The translations under genes and the position numbers were made by a program. The notes under the pieces are model-generated. The model searched no databases. It worked only from the letters and a program-made list of their open reading frames with translations, and was not told the DNA's origin. Positions 62,355 to 64,000 of a DNA stretch of 64,000 nucleotides are shown in pieces. Each line of letters begins with the position of its first letter. The first letter of the stretch is position 1. The DNA is from Aquidulcibacter paucihalophilus (GTDB taxonomy: Bacteria; Pseudomonadota; Alphaproteobacteria; Caulobacterales; Caulobacteraceae), in contig CP127384.1 of assembly GCA_030285985.1 (NCBI GenBank), positions 2,034,501-2,098,500 of the forward strand. Reading direction: 5' to 3'.

Positions 62355-63281
62355 TCAGCCCGCCGCGATCTCTTCCGGCTCCAGCTCATAGACCGTCGCG
62401 CAGTATTCGCACGTCACGCGGATCTTGCCGTCGGCCTCGACCATGTCCGCCCGCTCGGCCGCGTCGAAGGAGGTCAGCACACTGGCGATCCGCTCGCGCG
62501 AGCAGCGGCACTGCGCCACCAGCGCCCGGGCGTCCTCCAGCCGCACCCCGTCCTCGTGGAACAGTCGGTACAGCAGGGTCTCGGGCGTGATCGTCGGGTC
62601 CAGAAGCTCATCATCGGCCAGGGTCTGGAACAGGGCCCGCGAGCGGTCCCAGACCTCCTCGGTCGAGCCGCGGGCGTCGTCGCCGGCGATCAGCTGGATC
62701 AGCGCCCCGCCGGCGCGCCAGCCTGCGCCCCCGCCGGTGACCACCGACCCGACCGCCAGCCGCACCTTGGTCGGGATCTGCTCGGACTGCTGGAAATAGT
62801 GTTCGGCCGCCAGCGACAGGCTCTCGCCCTCAATCGGGGTGATGCCCTGGGTCCGCTCGAAGTCCGGGCCGCGGTCGAGCGTCATGACGAACACCCCCTG
62901 CCCCAGCAGCGAGCGCGCGCCCGGCCGGGCGAAGCCCTGCGACGCCGCCGCGACCTCGTCCTCGTCGAAACGGCAATAGCCGCGCATATGGCCGTTGGTG
63001 TCATAGTCGGCCACGACATAGCGCACCGGCCCGTCGCCCTGCGCCTGGACGATCAGCCGGCCCTCGAACTTCAGGCTGGAGCCCACCAGCGCCGCCAAAG
63101 CGCAGGCCTCGCCCAGAAGGGCGGCCACGGGCTCGGGGTAGGCGTGGGCCGACAGGATGGCATCGATCGTCTCGCCCAACCGCACGATACGACCGCGCAC
63201 GGGCCAGCCCTCGATCTGGAAGGCGGCGGCCAGATCGTCGACGGGCGCGGGGGCGGCGTGGTCATGCGCGTGATCGGTCAC
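62355..63281 (-). CDS. hslO: Redox-regulated chaperone Hsp33
   Basis: 308 residues. The four zinc cysteines are visible near the C-terminus: CRC in VAQCRCSRER, and CEYC in RVTCEYCATVYE. Under oxidative stress these form disulfides and the chaperone holds unfolding proteins. GESLSLAAEHYFQQSEQIPT is a family block. The N-terminus is His/Asp-rich (DHAHDHAAPAP). GTG start at 63281 with GAGGA six bases upstream; longer frames run antisense to the SDR gene. Confidence 0.94.
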   Translation of the reverse strand: MTDHAHDHAAPAPVDDLAAAFQIEGWPVRGRIVRLGETIDAILSAHAYPEPVAALLGEACALAALVGSSLKFEGRLIVQAQGDGPVRYVVADYDTNGHMRGYCRFDEDEVAAASQGFARPGARSLLGQGVFVMTLDRGPDFERTQGITPIEGESLSLAAEHYFQQSEQIPTKVRLAVGSVVTGGGAGWRAGGALIQLIAGDDARGSTEEVWDRSRALFQTLADDELLDPTITPETLLYRLFHEDGVRLEDARALVAQCRCSRERIASVLTSFDAAERADMVEADGKIRVTCEYCATVYELEPEEIAAG

Positions 63282-63431
63282 GGGCGGTCCTCGAAACAGC
63301 GAAACAGGGGAAGCGCCGTCAGATAGGCGCACCAGTCGCGAATGGTAAGGCCTGCGTGCTACAGCAGGAGCCGGCGGGGTTTCGGCCCCGTTCCCAGCAG
63401 CCCGATCCGAACACACCGACCCGGCGGTTTC

Positions 63432-64000
63432 ATGACCAAAGCGACGCTCAAGCCCCTGAACCAACAGTCCATCGTGATCACCGGCGCCACCTCCGGCATC
63501 GGACTGGCGACGGCGCGCCGGGCGGCGCGGGCCGGAGCCTGCGTCTTCCTGATCGCGCGGGGCGAAGCCGACCTGAAGGCCCTGTGCGAGGAACTGCAGG
63601 CGACAGGCGCGCGGGCAGCCTGGGCCGTCGCCGACGTCGCCGACCACGCGGCCCTGTCCGAAGCAGCCGAAAAATGCGTCCGCCTGTTCGGCGGCTTCGA
63701 CACCTGGGTCAACAACGCCGGCGTCTCCATCTACGGCGCGATCAGCGCCACAAACCTGGACGACCAGCGGCGGCTGTTCGAGACCAACTACTGGGGCGTG
63801 GTCAACGGCTCGCTGGTCGCGGCCGAGCACCTGCGCAAGCGGTACAACGGCGGGGCCATCGTCAATGTCGGCTCGATCCTGTCCGACGCCCCCCTGCCGA
63901 TCCAGGGCGTCTATTCCGCCTCCAAACATGCGGTGAAGGGCTTCACCAACGCCCTGCGCATGGAGCTGATGCGCGAGGACGCCGCGATTACCGTCAGTCT
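63432..64000 (+). CDS. Short-chain dehydrogenase/reductase, cut by window edge
   Basis: 189 codons are visible; the rest lies beyond the right edge. Classical SDR motifs are present: cofactor loop TGATSGIGLATAR, NNAGVSIYG, catalytic Ser in VNVGSILSDAP and YSASKHAVKGF with Tyr-xxx-Lys. Basic residues after the loop (ARRAARAG) hint at NADP. Substrate unknown. ATG at 63432 with a rather poor ribosome site; divergent from hslO. Confidence 0.86.
   Translation, partial: MTKATLKPLNQQSIVITGATSGIGLATARRAARAGACVFLIARGEADLKALCEELQATGARAAWAVADVADHAALSEAAEKCVRLFGGFDTWVNNAGVSIYGAISATNLDDQRRLFETNYWGVVNGSLVAAEHLRKRYNGGAIVNVGSILSDAPLPIQGVYSASKHAVKGFTNALRMELMREDAAITVS

Overview
The window reads as chromosomal core DNA of a high-GC alphaproteobacterium, most likely Caulobacterales and close to Brevundimonas or Caulobacter. 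This rests on gene content: RcdA-type (DUF1465) and TrcR-type (DUF1013) cell-cycle proteins, a double cold-shock-domain protein, COQ9, an NDUFS4-type complex I subunit, class I PhaC, and the order phoR-pstCAB-phoU-phoB. The assignment is inference; no rRNA gene is present. I see no phage, transposase, plasmid or CRISPR signature. Coding density is very high and many neighbours overlap by 1, 4 or 8 nt.

Layout. 1-5.3 kb: mfd (cut by the left edge) with sdhE, divergent from recG. 5.3-9.7 kb: leftward LPS inner-core operon kdsA-hldE-hldD plus a DUF3089 gene. 9.8-14.9 kb: light and oxidative-damage group with CPD photolyase, cyclopropane-fatty-acid synthase, an iron-sulfur photolyase-like protein and a mercaptopyruvate sulfurtransferase; the last two start on the same CATG tetranucleotide. 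14.9-21.9 kb: transport and sulfur amino acids (SDF symporter, orphan amino-acid-binding lipoprotein, two Cys/Met PLP enzymes), tRNA-Arg, an NDUFS4-like gene, cytochrome b561 and a VIT1-type transporter. 21.9-26.8 kb: tRNA-Pro, DUF192, double CSD protein, tRNA-Glu, recJ, glpX. 26.9-31.2 kb: phaC, a serine hydrolase, an exported MsrB and a 134-bp perfect inverted-repeat element. 31.2-39.7 kb: argC, rpsI, rplM, an AT-rich triple-dyad region, RidA, a DUF482 acyltransferase-like protein, HIT, a 2OG-Fe(II) oxygenase fused to a redoxin-like domain, an exporter ABC half-transporter, and rpmE. 39.8-50.3 kb: L,D-transpeptidase, rcdA-like, DUF1192, quinone oxidoreductase, a CVNH/crystallin-like secreted protein, trcR, ubiX between two DUF465 genes, a diguanylate cyclase, purE-purK, COQ9, and rpsU with an apparent CTG start. 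50.5-52.9 kb: NatA/NatB-type exporter. 53.0-59.6 kb: phosphate regulon without pstS. 59.6-64 kb: a small hypothetical, a gamma-glutamyltransferase family protein, a small hypothetical, hslO, and an SDR cut by the right edge.

How the genes work together. The clearest functional units are envelope LPS synthesis, UV and singlet-oxygen type damage tolerance, Pi sensing and uptake, purine synthesis, and ubiquinone synthesis (ubiX, COQ9). I do not find a convincing wholly new multi-gene system. The most distinctive items are the CTG start of rpsU, the shared-start divergent pair, the AT-rich dyads upstream of rplM, the 134-bp inverted repeat, and two unusual domain architectures (redoxin-like plus prolyl-hydroxylase; CVNH plus beta/gamma-crystallin). 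All positions and reading frames were read by eye from the sequence; family names come from recognised motifs, not from a database search.
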